This document shows positions 17,928-28,445 of a stretch of 64,000 nucleotides of DNA, in pieces. Each line of letters opens with the position of its first letter. Within the stretch, counting starts at the first letter, position 1. The notes below the pieces were generated by a model. That model did not search any database. It was given only the letters and a program-made list of their open reading frames with translations, and was not told the origin of the DNA. Source of the stretch: Nitrincola alkalisediminis (GTDB taxonomy: Bacteria; Pseudomonadota; Gammaproteobacteria; Pseudomonadales; Balneatricaceae). The DNA is taken from the NCBI RefSeq assembly GCF_009821115.1, contig NZ_VYTY01000002.1, positions 429,279 to 493,278 of the forward strand. The letters run 5' to 3'. Position numbers and translations under genes: made by a program.

Positions 17928-18616
17928 TGCTGGTCCTTTTTCTTCCAAGCCACATCATCCCTTAAGTACACAGGCCTAACTTCATCGGCAAGGCTAACCT
18001 GCCCCCTAGCCAATGACTCTTTAGCAAGTGTGAGCATCGCTGCAGCCGTCGGATAAATAGACTCAGGCTGATCTAACAAGAGGTTTACCTCGGATAATGA
18101 CTCCATCGCCTGGGCATACGCCCAACCGCTGCCGACACCCATCACCTGAGAAAAAGAATCGGGCACATACACATCGCTCGGTGCAGACACGCGTTCTTCC
18201 ACTTCATAGACTATTTTCCCTTCATCGAAGCGAATGAGTGCCCAATAGACCTCATCCATACGCGCATCCAAGGCCGTTAAAATGGGCAATCCTTGAGCTG
18301 CTGATTGAGCCGTTATGGCCATAGCCGCCAGTGTCGATACCGGAATCAAAGGTAAATCTGCGGCCAACCCTAATCCTTGTGCAACACCCGTTGCAATTCG
18401 GATGCCGGCAAAGGACCCAGGGCCACGCCCAAACGCAATCGCATCAAGATCCTCAAGCCTTAAAGACGAGGATGCTAATATAGACTGCACCATTGGCAAT
18501 AAGAGATGGGTATGACGTCTTGGCTCTATTCGAAACTCCTGCGTCAGCTCATCTCCGTTTAAAAGAGCGACTGAGCAAGCATCCGTTGACGTATCTAACG
18601 CAAGTATTCGCGACAT
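17924..18616 (-). CDS. tsaB: tRNA threonylcarbamoyladenosine biosynthesis protein TsaB
   Basis: Partner of TsaD and TsaE in making t6A37 on ANN-decoding tRNAs. The actin-like/ASKHA fold begins MSRILALDTSTDACSVALL; FGRGPGSFAGIRIATG is the second conserved block. The ATG at 18616 gives 230 residues, the usual size; the longer frame to 18733 adds 39 residues that overlap the ubiX tail and have no family match. It couples to uppP by a four-base overlap. Confidence 0.93.
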   Translation of the reverse strand: MSRILALDTSTDACSVALLNGDELTQEFRIEPRRHTHLLLPMVQSILASSSLRLEDLDAIAFGRGPGSFAGIRIATGVAQGLGLAADLPLIPVSTLAAMAITAQSAAQGLPILTALDARMDEVYWALIRFDEGKIVYEVEERVSAPSDVYVPDSFSQVMGVGSGWAYAQAMESLSEVNLLLDQPESIYPTAAAMLTLAKESLARGQVSLADEVRPVYLRDDVAWKKKDQQ

Positions 18617-18695
18617 CAGTGTATATTCCGCACAACAATATTTTACGAGCCATTCTAACGATTCAACAAACAGAATGCACAGCCCAGAAATTGAG

Positions 18696-19319
18696 TTAAA
18701 TGTATTTTTCGCCCCAACGCGGTAAAAGAGCATGCTCCAAACCTAGTTGAGATAAGATTCTTGCAACCACAAAATCAATCAAATCGTCGATTGTTGTCGG
18801 CTGATGATAAAAGCCAGGACAAGCCGGCAAGACCACTGCCCCCATCCTTGATAATTTCAACATATTTTCGAGATGAATTTCAGAAAAAGGCGCCTCCCTG
18901 GGCACTAATATTAATTGGCGACGCTCTTTTAACGCCACATCAGCCGCACGTTCAATGAGGTTATTACTGGCTCCACAAGCAATGGCCGATAACGTGCCTG
19001 TACTACAGGGGCAAATCACCATCGAGGAGGGTGCACCCGAGCCTGACGCCAAGGGAGCCATCCACTGTTCACGACCAAAAACCTTAATTTGCCCTGAGCG
19101 CGCTTGATATTTAGCAGACAGGAATATCTCCTGCTGCTCAGCCGCACCCGGCAATCCGAGCGTCGTCTCAGTCGCTACCACCACCTGTGCCGCTTTAGAG
19201 ATCATCAAAAATACTTGGCAATCCGCTGCCACCAAGCATTCAAGAAGACGCAATGCATATTGCACACCAGAGGCGCCCGTAATCGCCAGTGACACTCGCC
19301 GCGCAAACACCTCACTCAT
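18696..19319 (-). CDS. ubiX: Flavin prenyltransferase UbiX
   Basis: Makes the prenylated FMN cofactor used by the decarboxylase UbiD in ubiquinone synthesis. A 207-residue flavoprotein with the FMN-binding start [15 protein letters not shown], the [30 protein letters not shown] block in pieces, and [20 protein letters not shown], all classic UbiX motifs. Its start overlaps the mpl stop by four bases, as in many gammaproteobacteria where mpl and ubiX are adjacent. Confidence 0.96.
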   Translation of the reverse strand: MSEVFARRVSLAITGASGVQYALRLLECLVAADCQVFLMISKAAQVVVATETTLGLPGAAEQQEIFLSAKYQARSGQIKVFGREQWMAPLASGSGAPSSMVICPCSTGTLSAIACGASNNLIERAADVALKERRQLILVPREAPFSEIHLENMLKLSRMGAVVLPACPGFYHQPTTIDDLIDFVVARILSQLGLEHALLPRWGEKYI

Positions 19320-20686
19320 TTTAAGACTCCATTTAACGCGTCAATCAGCTTCTGATGAACACCGCCAAAACCACCATTCGACATCACGACAATGTCTGTG
19401 CCAGGTGTCACCGCGCCAAGCACAGCAGAGACCAGCTCAACCAACGAATCATGCACCTCTGAAGCAACGGGACTTTTTTCAACGAGCGTCTTCAAAGACC
19501 AATCGGTTCCAGTGGGTTGGAACCAAAAAACGCGGTCAGCTGCGGCAACCGATTCGACAAGCGCATGTTGATGCACACCCATCCTCATCGTGTTGGAGCG
19601 AGGCTCTATGATGGCGAACAAAGGCCGAGATCCGATATGCGCACGTGCACCCTCAAGCGTTGTTTTAATTGCTGTTGGATGATGTGCAAAATCGTCATAC
19701 ACTCTGATTTGATTGACTTCAGCCAGCAACTCCATTCTTCGTTTGACACCCGGAAAGCTCGACAAGGCCTCAGCTGCATGAGGAAAGGTGACGCCTACAT
19801 GATGGGCCGCCATCATGGCATTTAAACCATTTAACACATTATGATGCCCCGTCAATGACCAATGGACATCACAAAGATCCTCTCCACCAACAACGACAGA
19901 GAAACCCCGCCCATCCTGGCTAAGTAAACGCGCTTGGATTGCCCCTTGCACCAATCCTGTTTTAACCACTTCACTCCAGCAGCCCATTGATAAAACCTGC
20001 TCTAGATTGACATCATCAGCCGGACATACGATTTGCCCGCTGGCCGGAATCAGACGCAGCAAGTGATGAAACTGACGTTGGATTGCACTTAGATCCGGAA
20101 AGATATCCGCATGATCATACTCTAAGTTATTCATGATCAACGTTCTGGGTCTATAGTGAACAAACTTCGAACGCTTATCAAAAAAAGCGGTATCGTACTC
20201 ATCGGCCTCAATAACAAAAAACGGAGTTTCGCCCATGCGAGCCGAGGTCGTAAATCCCTTAGGAACACCACCGATAAGAAATCCTGGCGCCATTCCTGCC
20301 TGATCTAAAATCCAAGCTAACATACTCGCCGTGGTTGTTTTGCCATGAGTCCCTGCAACCGCCAAGACCCAACGATCACGGAGCACATGGTCGTGTAACC
20401 ATTGCGGTCCTGAGGTATACGACAGTCCTTTTTCCAATACATATTCAACACAAGGGTTTCCCCTCGACATCGCATTACCAATAACAACTTGATCCGGTGC
20501 AGGATTGAGTTGTTCCGGATCATACCCTTCAATTACCTCAATACCCTGATCCTTAAGCTGAGTACTCATGGGTGGGTAGACATGTGTATCTGAACCCGTC
20601 ACTTTATGCCCTAGTTGACGCGCAAGTATCGCCAAAGAGCCCATGAAGGTCCCGCAAATACCTAATATATGAATATGCACAGCCAA
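19316..20686 (-). CDS. mpl: UDP-N-acetylmuramate:L-alanyl-gamma-D-glutamyl-meso-diaminopimelate ligase
   Basis: Murein-recycling ligase that attaches recovered tripeptide to UDP-MurNAc. A 456-residue Mur ligase of expected length: N-terminal Rossmann domain ([14 protein letters not shown]), ATP-binding domain with P-loop [13 protein letters not shown] at about 114-126, and the C-terminal Mur ligase domain with [10 protein letters not shown]. The opening CGTFMG, instead of the GIGGIGMS of MurC, marks it as Mpl. First gene of an mpl-ubiX pair. Confidence 0.96.
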   Translation of the reverse strand: MAVHIHILGICGTFMGSLAILARQLGHKVTGSDTHVYPPMSTQLKDQGIEVIEGYDPEQLNPAPDQVVIGNAMSRGNPCVEYVLEKGLSYTSGPQWLHDHVLRDRWVLAVAGTHGKTTTASMLAWILDQAGMAPGFLIGGVPKGFTTSARMGETPFFVIEADEYDTAFFDKRSKFVHYRPRTLIMNNLEYDHADIFPDLSAIQRQFHHLLRLIPASGQIVCPADDVNLEQVLSMGCWSEVVKTGLVQGAIQARLLSQDGRGFSVVVGGEDLCDVHWSLTGHHNVLNGLNAMMAAHHVGVTFPHAAEALSSFPGVKRRMELLAEVNQIRVYDDFAHHPTAIKTTLEGARAHIGSRPLFAIIEPRSNTMRMGVHQHALVESVAAADRVFWFQPTGTDWSLKTLVEKSPVASEVHDSLVELVSAVLGAVTPGTDIVVMSNGGFGGVHQKLIDALNGVLK

Positions 20687-20877
20687 ATAATCCTCAACAT
20701 TAAATTGAGATCATCATAACAGTTTTCACCTGTGCTTTTCTGCCATCGAAACCAATAAAACATCTGTTTTTTGATCACTGACGGCCCGTATTTATCATGC
20801 ATTTTCATGCAAAATCGCTTAAAATAATGGGGTTTAAAATTTGATACCGACTGACTAATCTGGGGACATGGAACGCA

Positions 20878-21858
20878 ATGCAACTTCTGAGCAATTTCTT
20901 AAAGCACAAAAAAATTGATTCTGAACTGATTGAACTCATCGATACATTAATGCTGGCCTGTAAGGAAATCGCTTTACAGCTACGTGAGGGTGAGCTTGCA
21001 GGTGTGCTAGGCGTCTCCGACAACACCAACATTCAAGGTGAAACCCAGAAAAAACTGGATATCATTGCCAATGAAGTTTTAAAAAAAGTATTACTGGACA
21101 ATCCTATCGTTAGAGGCGTTGCTTCAGAAGAAGAAGACTTTCCTGTTTTTGGAAACTCAGATGGACGCTTTCTAGTGACATTTGATCCCCTAGACGGGTC
21201 ATCCAATATTGATATTAACGTTTCGGTCGGCACCATCTTCTCCATTCTTGAAGTGCCGGCAGGTGTGCATGAAAACTCCGTTGATTTATTTTTACAACCC
21301 GGTGTGCAACAGCTAGCGGCGGGTTATGTTCTCTATGGTCCATCGGCTGTGCTGTCACTTACCACGGGTGATGGTGTCAACATGTTTACACTCGCACACA
21401 CTGGTGACTTCTTACTCACGCATGAAGACGTCACCATTCCCGCTGACACGTCCGAATTTGCGATCAACATGTCTAACCAGCGCTTTTGGGAACCTGGCAT
21501 GCGCAATTACATTGACGATCTTCTTGCAGGATCGGAAGGCAGTCGTGGTAGAAACTTTAACATGCGCTGGGTCGCCTCCATGGTTGCCGAAGTGCACCGC
21601 ATTCTGACCCGTGGCGGCATTTTCACATATCCTTGGGATTCTCGCGAACCCCAAAAGCCTGGAAAATTGCGTTTGATGTATGAAGGCAACCCCATGAGTA
21701 TGCTAATTGAACAGGCAGGTGGAAAATCCAGCACCTGCTACTCACGCATTATGGAAATTCAACCAGACGCGATTCATCAACGCGTTTCCGTTGCCTTAGG
21801 CTCACGCAACGAGGTAGACACACTGCTGGAATACCATCAAGCGAATAAGAATGACTGA
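20878..21858 (+). CDS. fbp: Class 1 fructose-1,6-bisphosphatase
   Basis: Gluconeogenic phosphatase converting fructose 1,6-bisphosphate to fructose 6-phosphate. A 326-residue class 1 enzyme. Metal and substrate motifs are clear: VASEEED (acidic metal ligands), [20 protein letters not shown], and RYVGSMVADVHR-like [15 protein letters not shown] with GGIFTYP. The ATG at 20878 gives family-length N-terminus. It stands alone with ppa 90 bases downstream, so they may be cotranscribed. Confidence 0.95.
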   Translation: MQLLSNFLKHKKIDSELIELIDTLMLACKEIALQLREGELAGVLGVSDNTNIQGETQKKLDIIANEVLKKVLLDNPIVRGVASEEEDFPVFGNSDGRFLVTFDPLDGSSNIDINVSVGTIFSILEVPAGVHENSVDLFLQPGVQQLAAGYVLYGPSAVLSLTTGDGVNMFTLAHTGDFLLTHEDVTIPADTSEFAINMSNQRFWEPGMRNYIDDLLAGSEGSRGRNFNMRWVASMVAEVHRILTRGGIFTYPWDSREPQKPGKLRLMYEGNPMSMLIEQAGGKSSTCYSRIMEIQPDAIHQRVSVALGSRNEVDTLLEYHQANKND

Positions 21859-21948
21859 TCATTAGTCTTATATCAGGCTCACGGCATTATCTTTATAATG
21901 CCAGTAATATCATTTTATTATTGACTTTCAATCTAAAGGAACTATCCG

Positions 21949-22482
21949 ATGAGTTTCGTTAACGTACCTTCTGGAAAAGATCTACCCAATGACATCTATG
22001 TTGTTATTGAGATTCCGGCAGAAAGCTCTCCTGTCAAATACGAAATCGACAAAGACTCTGATGCCGTATTTGTTGATCGCTTCATGGCTGCGCCGATGTT
22101 CTACCCTGCCAACTATGGATACATTAACAACACCCTAGCCGATGACGGTGATGCGTTGGATGTATTGGTGATCACGCCTTACCCTGTTGCTGTAGGCTCT
22201 GTCGTGCGCTGCCGTCCTGTCGGGATTCTGAACATGACAGATGAAGCGGGTGAAGATGCCAAACTGGTTGCTGTTCCTCATCAAAAGCTGTCTCAAGCAT
22301 ACAACGACATTCAAGACATCAACGATCTGCCACAACTTACGAAAGACCGTATCGCTCATTTCTTCGAAAACTACAAAAAGTTAGAAGTCGGAAAGTGGGT
22401 TAAAGTTGAAGGCTGGTCTGATGCTGCGGCGGCTCGTCAAGCCATTCTAGATTCGGTTGCTGCGTACGAAGCTGCAAAGTAA
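21949..22482 (+). CDS. ppa: Inorganic pyrophosphatase
   Basis: Soluble family I enzyme that hydrolyses pyrophosphate and pulls biosynthetic reactions forward. 177 residues, as usual. It shows [20 protein letters not shown], the FYPANYGYI segment, and the metal-binding signature [17 protein letters not shown] precedes the start. It converges on uraA with a hairpin between. Confidence 0.97.
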   Translation: MSFVNVPSGKDLPNDIYVVIEIPAESSPVKYEIDKDSDAVFVDRFMAAPMFYPANYGYINNTLADDGDALDVLVITPYPVAVGSVVRCRPVGILNMTDEAGEDAKLVAVPHQKLSQAYNDIQDINDLPQLTKDRIAHFFENYKKLEVGKWVKVEGWSDAAAARQAILDSVAAYEAAK

Positions 22483-22493
22483 TGCAAAAAACA

Positions 22494-22520
22494 CTCGGCA
22501 TCTAGATACTAGATGCCGAG
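22494..22520 (-). terminator. Terminator between ppa and uraA
   Basis: A perfect 12-base inverted repeat (CTCGGCATCTAG, loop ATA, CTAGATGCCGAG). Read on the minus strand it is followed by TGTTTTTT, so it mainly ends the upp-uraA transcript; it also blocks readthrough from ppa structurally. Confidence 0.8.
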
Positions 22521-22525
22521 CACAT

Positions 22526-22555
22526 CACGGACGTCGATTAATCTCGACGCCCGTG
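22526..22555. repeat. Inverted repeat across the uraA stop codon
   Basis: CACGG-A-CGTCGA (22526-22537) pairs with TCGACG-C-CCGTG (22544-22555) around a 6-base loop that contains the uraA stop. It lies five bases from the perfect hairpin at 22494-22520, making a tandem pair of stems at the ppa/uraA junction. Confidence 0.6.
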
Positions 22556-23848
22556 CTCAACTAAATCCTCAACTACCTCCTGTTCAACATGAAGATCATC
22601 GGCCTCTTGTGCTGAGGACGGTAAAATCAAATTCAGCACAATCGCAACAATGCCGCAAAGGCTGACACCCTGTAAGCTAAGCTCACCATCACCTAATGCC
22701 ATCCCCCCTATTCCAAACACCAAGACGGTCGCGACAATTACGAGGTTACGCTGCTCTGCCATATCCACGCGCGCTTTGATCAGCGTATTCATACCAACCG
22801 CCGCAATCGAACCAAACAATAAAATCAAAATCCCACCCATGACAGGCGTCGGAATGGTCTGCAAAAACATACCAAACTTAGAAACAAATGCTAACAGGAT
22901 GGCAAATCCTGCCGCCCAAATCATGATAATTGGATTAAATGCGCGCGTCAGCATGACGGCCCCAGTAACTTCCGAATAGGTCGTATTCGGCGGGCCACCA
23001 AACATCGCGGCTGCAGATGTCGCCAAGCCATCGCCAAACAACGTGCGATGCAACCCGGGCTTTTTGACATAATCTTTTCCTGTCACCTTACTGATCGCCA
23101 GAACGTCACCCACATGTTCTATCGCAGGTGCAATCGCGACGGGGATCATAAAAAGAATGGCCTGCCAATGAAACTCAGGCATGATAAATCCAGGCACTGC
23201 AATCAAAGGGGCATCTCGGACAGCATCAAAATTAACCATTCCCATCCAAAGTGCAGCAAGGTAGCCAACGACCACACCACACAAGATAGGCAAAAGTCGA
23301 AAAATCCCCTTGGCAAAAACGGCGACGGCGGCCGTTGTCACCAACGAAATCATTGAGACCAAGATCGCATCTTGATAAGGAAAGATCTCAAACGAACCAT
23401 CCCCCGCCTTTCCCATCGCCATATTCACAGCAATAGGTGCGAGACCCAAGCCAATAATCATAATAACAGGGCCTATCACGACAGGCGGCAAAAGACGATG
23501 CAAAAACCCAGGACCACGCCAACGCACGAAAAGCCCAAGGCACATATACACCACACCCGCAGCTAAGAGAGCACCCATCGTTGCAGGCACCCCCCAACTC
23601 TGAACCGAAAAGATGATGGGCGCGATAAATACAAATGAAGAGGCTAAAAAAATGGGGACAGTTGCACCTGTCACAAAATGAAACAACAGGGTTCCAATGC
23701 CTGCCGTAAACAGGGCAACACTGGGATCCAAACCTGTTAATAAAGGCATCAAGACCAACGCACCAAAGGCAACAAAGAGCATTTGTGAACCCGCTAAAGC
23801 GGTTCGCCAGTGCATGGCCTTTTCTGTCCCGTCTTTCTCGCTAACCAT
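22538..23848 (-). CDS. uraA: Uracil permease (NCS2 family)
   Basis: A 436-residue NCS2/UraA proton symporter of about 14 helices, importing uracil. The substrate and proton site blocks are present: AIAPAIEHVGDVLAIS (Glu of the uracil site) and the following FGGPPNTTYSEVTGA with the family's second glutamate. A charged C-terminal tail ends in EHGRRD. It lies 9 bases after upp with AGGGGAATA before its ATG, forming the common upp-uraA uracil-salvage operon. Confidence 0.94.
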   Translation of the reverse strand: MVSEKDGTEKAMHWRTALAGSQMLFVAFGALVLMPLLTGLDPSVALFTAGIGTLLFHFVTGATVPIFLASSFVFIAPIIFSVQSWGVPATMGALLAAGVVYMCLGLFVRWRGPGFLHRLLPPVVIGPVIMIIGLGLAPIAVNMAMGKAGDGSFEIFPYQDAILVSMISLVTTAAVAVFAKGIFRLLPILCGVVVGYLAALWMGMVNFDAVRDAPLIAVPGFIMPEFHWQAILFMIPVAIAPAIEHVGDVLAISKVTGKDYVKKPGLHRTLFGDGLATSAAAMFGGPPNTTYSEVTGAVMLTRAFNPIIMIWAAGFAILLAFVSKFGMFLQTIPTPVMGGILILLFGSIAAVGMNTLIKARVDMAEQRNLVIVATVLVFGIGGMALGDGELSLQGVSLCGIVAIVLNLILPSSAQEADDLHVEQEVVEDLVEHGRRD

Positions 23849-23857
23849 TATATTCCC

Positions 23858-24484
23858 CTACTTAGTGCCAAAAATTTTATCACCGGCATCACCTAAGCCC
23901 GGAATGATGTAGCCTTTTTCATTCAAATGAGAGTCAACCGATGCCGTGAAGATATCCACATCTGGATGCGCAGCTTGTACCTTCGCGATCCCCTCAGGGG
24001 CTGCCACTAATACTAAAGCGCGAATACTGGTGCAACCCGCTTTTTTTAACATATCGATCGTGGCAATCATTGACCCACCTGTCGCCAACATAGGATCAAC
24101 AATTAACGACATACGTGCATCTATATCACTTGCGAGCTTTTCAAAATACGCAACAGGCTCAAGCGTCTCTTCATCACGATACACACCAACAACCGATATT
24201 TTAGCGCTGGGAACCAACTCCAAGACGCCATCCAGCATTCCCAAACCGGCTCTTAAAATAGGCACTACCGTGATTTTTTTACCCTTAATGCGCTCGGCCG
24301 TCACGGGCCCTGCCCAACCTTCTAACTCATAAGGCTCTAATTCAAGATCCTTCGTCGCTTCATAGGTCAGTAAACACCCAACTTCAGCGGCCAATTGACG
24401 AAAACCCCGTGTGCTTTTGTGCACAGATCTCATCAAACCTAATTTATGCTGAACTAAGGGGTGGCGTATTTCGTGAACACTCAT
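23858..24484 (-). CDS. upp: Uracil phosphoribosyltransferase
   Basis: Converts uracil and PRPP to UMP. 208 residues, the family norm. The PRPP motif is MLATGGSM within [10 protein letters not shown]; the uracil-binding end reads [19 protein letters not shown]-terminal [12 protein letters not shown] is diagnostic. First gene of the operon with uraA; it diverges from the HGPRT gene. Confidence 0.97.
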   Translation of the reverse strand: MSVHEIRHPLVQHKLGLMRSVHKSTRGFRQLAAEVGCLLTYEATKDLELEPYELEGWAGPVTAERIKGKKITVVPILRAGLGMLDGVLELVPSAKISVVGVYRDEETLEPVAYFEKLASDIDARMSLIVDPMLATGGSMIATIDMLKKAGCTSIRALVLVAAPEGIAKVQAAHPDVDIFTASVDSHLNEKGYIIPGLGDAGDKIFGTK

Positions 24485-24585
24485 GAAAACCTCTCTGGTA
24501 ATTGTTGGCGACTACACAACGGCGAGCCATGGTATGCATTTTTAGGGAAAGTCCGCTGACTTTCAACAACTGTCTGAATAGATCA

Positions 24586-24615
24586 TTGAATATTCTATAT
24601 TGCCCTTTTCATAAT
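24586..24615 (+). promoter_or_regulatory. Possible promoter of the HGPRT gene
   Basis: TTGAAT (24586-24591), 18 bases, CATAAT (24610-24615), placed 85 bases ahead of the chosen start at 24700. A start there, rather than at 24502, leaves room for it. Only a moderate consensus match. Confidence 0.35.
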
Positions 24616-24699
24616 AGGTCAGTATCGTTTGCATTTTTTGAGTGCATCGTTTGCGAATTGCGCAGCGAGATACCTTTTGAATATGAAGTGAGATACAAG

Positions 24700-25260
24700 A
24701 TGACCATGCCTGAGTTGAACGAAATTAAAAACGTCTTTGATGAAGCAGACCTTCTCTTCACTCAGCAACAGGTTGAAGATGCCATTACCCATATGGCAAA
24801 AGACATTACCGACGCATTAAGCCAATTAAACCCTGTGGTATTCAGCGTTATGAATGGTGGCCTTGTCATCACAGGCCAACTCCTCACACAACTAACCTTT
24901 CCTTTACAAGCCAGCTATTTACATGCAACTCGCTATCGAAATAGCACATCGGGTCACTCACTCGAATGGAAAGTTCCTCCAATGATTGACTTCAAAAATA
25001 GGCCTGTGCTGATTGTGGACGACATTCTGGACGAAGGGCACACGCTTGCCGAAATTCTAGAATACTGTCATGGGCAAGGTGCAAGCCAAGTCTATAGTGC
25101 GGTTCTGATCAATAAGCAGCATGACCGAAAAGCCCGCCCAGATTTAGTGGCAGACTTTGTCGGTTTACAGATACCAGACCGCTATATTTTCGGATATGGA
25201 ATGGATTACAAAGGTTACTGGCGAAACGCTCCCGGTATTTATGCCGTAAAAGGGATGTAA
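24700..25260 (+). CDS. Hypoxanthine-guanine phosphoribosyltransferase
   Basis: Type I phosphoribosyltransferase for purine salvage, making IMP or GMP from hypoxanthine or guanine. The ATG at 24700 (alternative ATG six bases later) gives 186 residues, matching the pseudomonad HGPRT family; the frame from 24502 adds 66 residues with no match. The PRPP motif is VLIVDDILDEGHT, the early P-loop NGG is in VMNGGLVITG, and the base-site aromatic segment is DRYIFGYGMDYKGYWRN. The upp gene is divergent, so purine and uracil salvage genes sit back to back. Confidence 0.9.
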   Translation: MTMPELNEIKNVFDEADLLFTQQQVEDAITHMAKDITDALSQLNPVVFSVMNGGLVITGQLLTQLTFPLQASYLHATRYRNSTSGHSLEWKVPPMIDFKNRPVLIVDDILDEGHTLAEILEYCHGQGASQVYSAVLINKQHDRKARPDLVADFVGLQIPDRYIFGYGMDYKGYWRNAPGIYAVKGM

Positions 25261-25264
25261 AGCA

Positions 25265-26032
25265 TCACCCATGCAGCTCTTCGTATAGTGCGATAAACTC
25301 CAGCGTCAACTTATGGGTTGGCGCCATTTTAATTAAGGGTTGCGCCGCATTATGCGACTCTTTCATTTTGACCGAGGATGAAATACGGGTTTTCATCACA
25401 GGCACGTCTTCAGCCTCTAATTCTGCGACCAAGCGCTGCGGCAAAGAAGCACGCGGCTGAAACTGATTGACGACGATTCCCTCAACAACCAAGGCTGAGT
25501 TGTGATCTACTCGTGTTTCTTGAACATTGTTGAGTAGGCTATATAACGCTTGGCGCGCAAACTCATCGCAATCAAAGGGGATTAAACAGCGCTCAGCACC
25601 GACCAGTGCCGAAAGTGTAAAGAAATTAAATGCAGGCGGTGTATCGATGTAGATGGCGTCAAAGTGTTCTTTCAACTCAACCAATGCATCACGAAGCTTG
25701 TAGATTTTATGCTTCGTCTCTAGCTTCGATTGCAAATCACCTAATTCAGGATTCGAAGGCATTAGTGACAAATGTTCAACAGGTGTCGGATGCACAAACT
25801 GCAAGGGCGACTGAGGCCGAAGCTGCAAACTTAATGTTTGCTCAAAAAAATCTTTAACATCTGTTTGCGGCAAGTTTGCATCATCACCCAGTAAGTAATG
25901 CGTCGAATTGCATTGCGGATCTAGGTCAATAATCAGCGTTTTGATCCCTTTTGTTGCACTAATTGCAGCCAAATTCACCGCAATGCTGGACTTACCCACT
26001 CCACCTTTCTGGTTGAACACCACTCTGATCAT
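25265..26032 (-). CDS. ParA-family ATPase without a ParB partner
   Basis: A 255-residue deviant-Walker ATPase. Walker A reads NQKGGVGKSS at 7-16 with both lysines, followed by LIIDLDPQ and the Walker B/switch YIDTPPAF. The ATG at 26032 follows AGGTGG; a 33-residue upstream extension is rejected because every ParA begins right before KGG. No parB gene and no parS-like repeats are nearby, so this is an orphan ParA positioned by itself rather than the chromosome-partition pair. Roles of such orphans include positioning of protein complexes; the cargo here is unknown. It converges on the HGPRT gene, four bases apart. Confidence 0.88.
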   Translation of the reverse strand: MIRVVFNQKGGVGKSSIAVNLAAISATKGIKTLIIDLDPQCNSTHYLLGDDANLPQTDVKDFFEQTLSLQLRPQSPLQFVHPTPVEHLSLMPSNPELGDLQSKLETKHKIYKLRDALVELKEHFDAIYIDTPPAFNFFTLSALVGAERCLIPFDCDEFARQALYSLLNNVQETRVDHNSALVVEGIVVNQFQPRASLPQRLVAELEAEDVPVMKTRISSSVKMKESHNAAQPLIKMAPTHKLTLEFIALYEELHG

Positions 26033-26457
26033 ACCCACCTCTCCAGAGCCAACTTCAACAAGCTGACGTTCGCTTTTAATGCAACGCACTATCGCTAAAA
26101 TCAACGCACGGGTCAACGTTGTTGAAGCCAAAGAACATCTAAGCCGATATAAAAGCGATTGATCTTAACAAAATGCGCTTAACTTCGCCTAACTAGCCGC
26201 TAACACACAAAAATATTCCATACAAATAGACACTGGTCTTAATTTAAGGCAAAATTATCCAATATTTTTGAATGCGAAAAGCAGTCCAAATCCTCTACAA
26301 AACTTGCACGAAAGACGCAAGCTGCACGTTCAAGCTAGGTCTTGAGATGGAAAAATCTTACCTTTTAATTAACAAGGATAAGAGTGCGAGAGGCTTAGGT
26401 GTTCAATTTGTGTTCAAATACACGCGATCAACCCCATGACTACAGAGAAGCTAAAGA
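26033..26457. other. 425-base non-coding region upstream of accB
   Basis: AT-rich, with no credible gene on either strand. It must hold the parA and accB promoters. TTGAGA (26342), 17 bases, TTAATT is a weak candidate for accB. Nearer the gene, GTGTTCAA occurs twice, at 26399-26406 and 26410-26417, exactly 11 bases apart, which looks like a tandem protein-binding site. A long leader fits the known autoregulated accBC operons, but no particular mechanism is shown. Confidence 0.5.
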
Positions 26458-26919
26458 ATGGATATTCGTAAGGTCAAAAAACTGATCGAACTACTTGAAG
26501 AATCCAATATCAACGAAATTGAGATCAAAGAAGGTGAAGAGTCGGTTCGCATTAGTCGCGGCTCAAGCATTAGCGCACCTGTTTACCAGCCCGCTCCACA
26601 TTACATGAGTGCAGCGCCAGCCCCTGCTACACAAAGCGCTCCTGTCAGCGCTGCAGCACCCGCGGCTGAACCTGCTGCATCTACAGGTCACGTCATCCGT
26701 TCACCGATGGTCGGTACGTTTTACGGTGCGCCATCACCTAGCTCACCTGCTTTTACCGCAGTAGGTAAAACAGTTAAAGCTGGCGATGTCATCTGTATTG
26801 TTGAAGCCATGAAAATGATGAATCAGATTGAAGCAGACAAATCGGGTGTTGTTGAAGCGATTTTGGTTGAAGATGGACAACCCGTTGAGTTTGATCAACC
26901 TCTGTTCACAATCGTCTAA
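26458..26919 (+). CDS. accB: Acetyl-CoA carboxylase biotin carboxyl carrier protein
   Basis: A 153-residue BCCP that carries biotin between the two half reactions of malonyl-CoA synthesis. The N-terminal part (1-35) is the helical dimerisation segment, residues about 38-76 are an Ala/Pro-rich flexible linker, and the C-terminal biotinyl domain holds the acceptor lysine K119 in VEAMKMMNQ. Also visible is the thumb region typical of AccB around [14 protein letters not shown]. It is followed 31 bases later by accC. Confidence 0.97.
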   Translation: MDIRKVKKLIELLEESNINEIEIKEGEESVRISRGSSISAPVYQPAPHYMSAAPAPATQSAPVSAAAPAAEPAASTGHVIRSPMVGTFYGAPSPSSPAFTAVGKTVKAGDVICIVEAMKMMNQIEADKSGVVEAILVEDGQPVEFDQPLFTIV

Positions 26920-26950
26920 GCCCTCAATTTAACGTAAGGATCTTTCCAAG

Positions 26951-28291
26951 ATGCTGGACAAAGTTCTGATTGCCAATCGTGGTGAAATTGCTTTGCGAAT
27001 TCTGCGAGCATGTAAAGAGTTGGGCATTCGAACTGTTGCAGTTCATTCTGTGCCCGATCGTGACTTGATGCACGTACGCCTCGCTGATGAAGCCGTTTGT
27101 ATTGGACCGGCCTCCTCTGCTAAAAGCTATTTAAATATTCCTGCACTGATCAGCGCAGCTGAAGTCACAGACTCGGTTGGCATACATCCTGGATACGGTT
27201 TTTTAGCTGAAAGCGCTCTTTTTGCTGAGCAAGTAGAACGTTCTGGCTTTACGTTCATTGGCCCAACTGCTGATGTTATCCGCCTGATGGGGGATAAGGT
27301 TTCAGCCATTGCTGCGATGAAAAAAGCCGGTGTACCGACAGTGCCTGGATCAGATGGCCCTCTTCCAGACAACAATGATGAGCTTTTCGCGATCGCTCGC
27401 AAAATTGGCTACCCTGTGATTGTTAAAGCCGCAGCAGGTGGTGGCGGGCGCGGTATGCGTGTTGTTCAAGCCGAAGCCCATCTCCTGAATGCCATTCATG
27501 TCACTCGCTCAGAAGCGGGTGCGGCATTTGGTGATGACACCCTCTATATGGAAAAATTCTTAGAGAGACCTCGCCACGTTGAGGTGCAGGTACTGGCTGA
27601 TGGTCAAGGCAATGCTATCCATTTATTTGACCGTGACTGCTCAATGCAGCGCCGCCACCAAAAAGTCGTCGAAGAAGCTCCAGCACCGATGATTGATGAA
27701 GAAGCACGCCAAGCTGTTTTCAAAGCCTGTGTTGATGCCTGTATTCACATTGGATATCGCGGTGCGGGTACATTTGAGTTTTTGTATGAGGATGGCAAAT
27801 TTTACTTTATCGAAATGAACACGCGTGTTCAGGTCGAGCACCCGGTAACAGAGCAAGTCACAGGTGTGGATATTGTAAAAGAGCAATTACGCATCGCTTC
27901 CGGTCTCCCGCTGTCATTCAAGCAAGAAGATATTGTTCTACGCGGGCATGCCTTCGAGTGTCGCATCAATGCTGAAGACCCGAAAACGTTTCTTCCCTGC
28001 CCAGGCAAAGTCACACACTTCCATGCCCCAGGCGGTAACGGTATTCGCGTTGACTCTCATCTATACGATGGTTACACCGTTCCACCTCATTATGATTCGC
28101 TGATTGCTAAGCTCATCACCTATGGTGAGGACAGAGAAACAGCGTTACGTCGAATGAAAAACGCACTTGATGAAACGATGATTGATGGTATTCGTACCAA
28201 TATCGCACTTCATCAGGATATTGTTCGCGACAGCAATTTCGCAAACGGTGGTGTGAACATTCATTATCTTGAGAAAAAGCTCGGTCTTTGA
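26951..28291 (+). CDS. accC: Biotin carboxylase subunit of acetyl-CoA carboxylase
   Basis: ATP-grasp enzyme that carboxylates biotin on AccB. 446 residues, as usual. The N-terminal domain starts [20 protein letters not shown]; the glycine-rich ATP lid is [14 protein letters not shown]; the metal and catalytic blocks are [16 protein letters not shown] and later [16 protein letters not shown]. It follows accB in an operon that ends at a strong terminator. Confidence 0.97.
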   Translation: MLDKVLIANRGEIALRILRACKELGIRTVAVHSVPDRDLMHVRLADEAVCIGPASSAKSYLNIPALISAAEVTDSVGIHPGYGFLAESALFAEQVERSGFTFIGPTADVIRLMGDKVSAIAAMKKAGVPTVPGSDGPLPDNNDELFAIARKIGYPVIVKAAAGGGGRGMRVVQAEAHLLNAIHVTRSEAGAAFGDDTLYMEKFLERPRHVEVQVLADGQGNAIHLFDRDCSMQRRHQKVVEEAPAPMIDEEARQAVFKACVDACIHIGYRGAGTFEFLYEDGKFYFIEMNTRVQVEHPVTEQVTGVDIVKEQLRIASGLPLSFKQEDIVLRGHAFECRINAEDPKTFLPCPGKVTHFHAPGGNGIRVDSHLYDGYTVPPHYDSLIAKLITYGEDRETALRRMKNALDETMIDGIRTNIALHQDIVRDSNFANGGVNIHYLEKKLGL

Positions 28292-28300
28292 TTCAGAAAA

Positions 28301-28326
28301 GCCCGCTTAACAGCGGGTTTTTTTTG
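28301..28326 (+). terminator. Terminator after accBC
   Basis: CCCGC (28302-28306), loop TTAACA, GCGGG (28313-28317), then T8, 10 bases after the accC stop. Confidence 0.9.
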
Positions 28327-28445
28327 TGTAATTACGTAAACGCCTCTTACACCCTAGGTTTTTATCCACCTTCAGACAGAAGAACGGCTGACATCATGCT
28401 TTGATTAAGCGATACTTTGCGCATTCTGTTGTTATTGGAGTCATC

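Noticed and set aside
24502..24699. N-terminal extension of the HGPRT gene
   Set aside because: The 66 extra residues are Cys-rich and unlike the family, and the chosen ATG at 24700 gives standard length with a ribosome-binding site.
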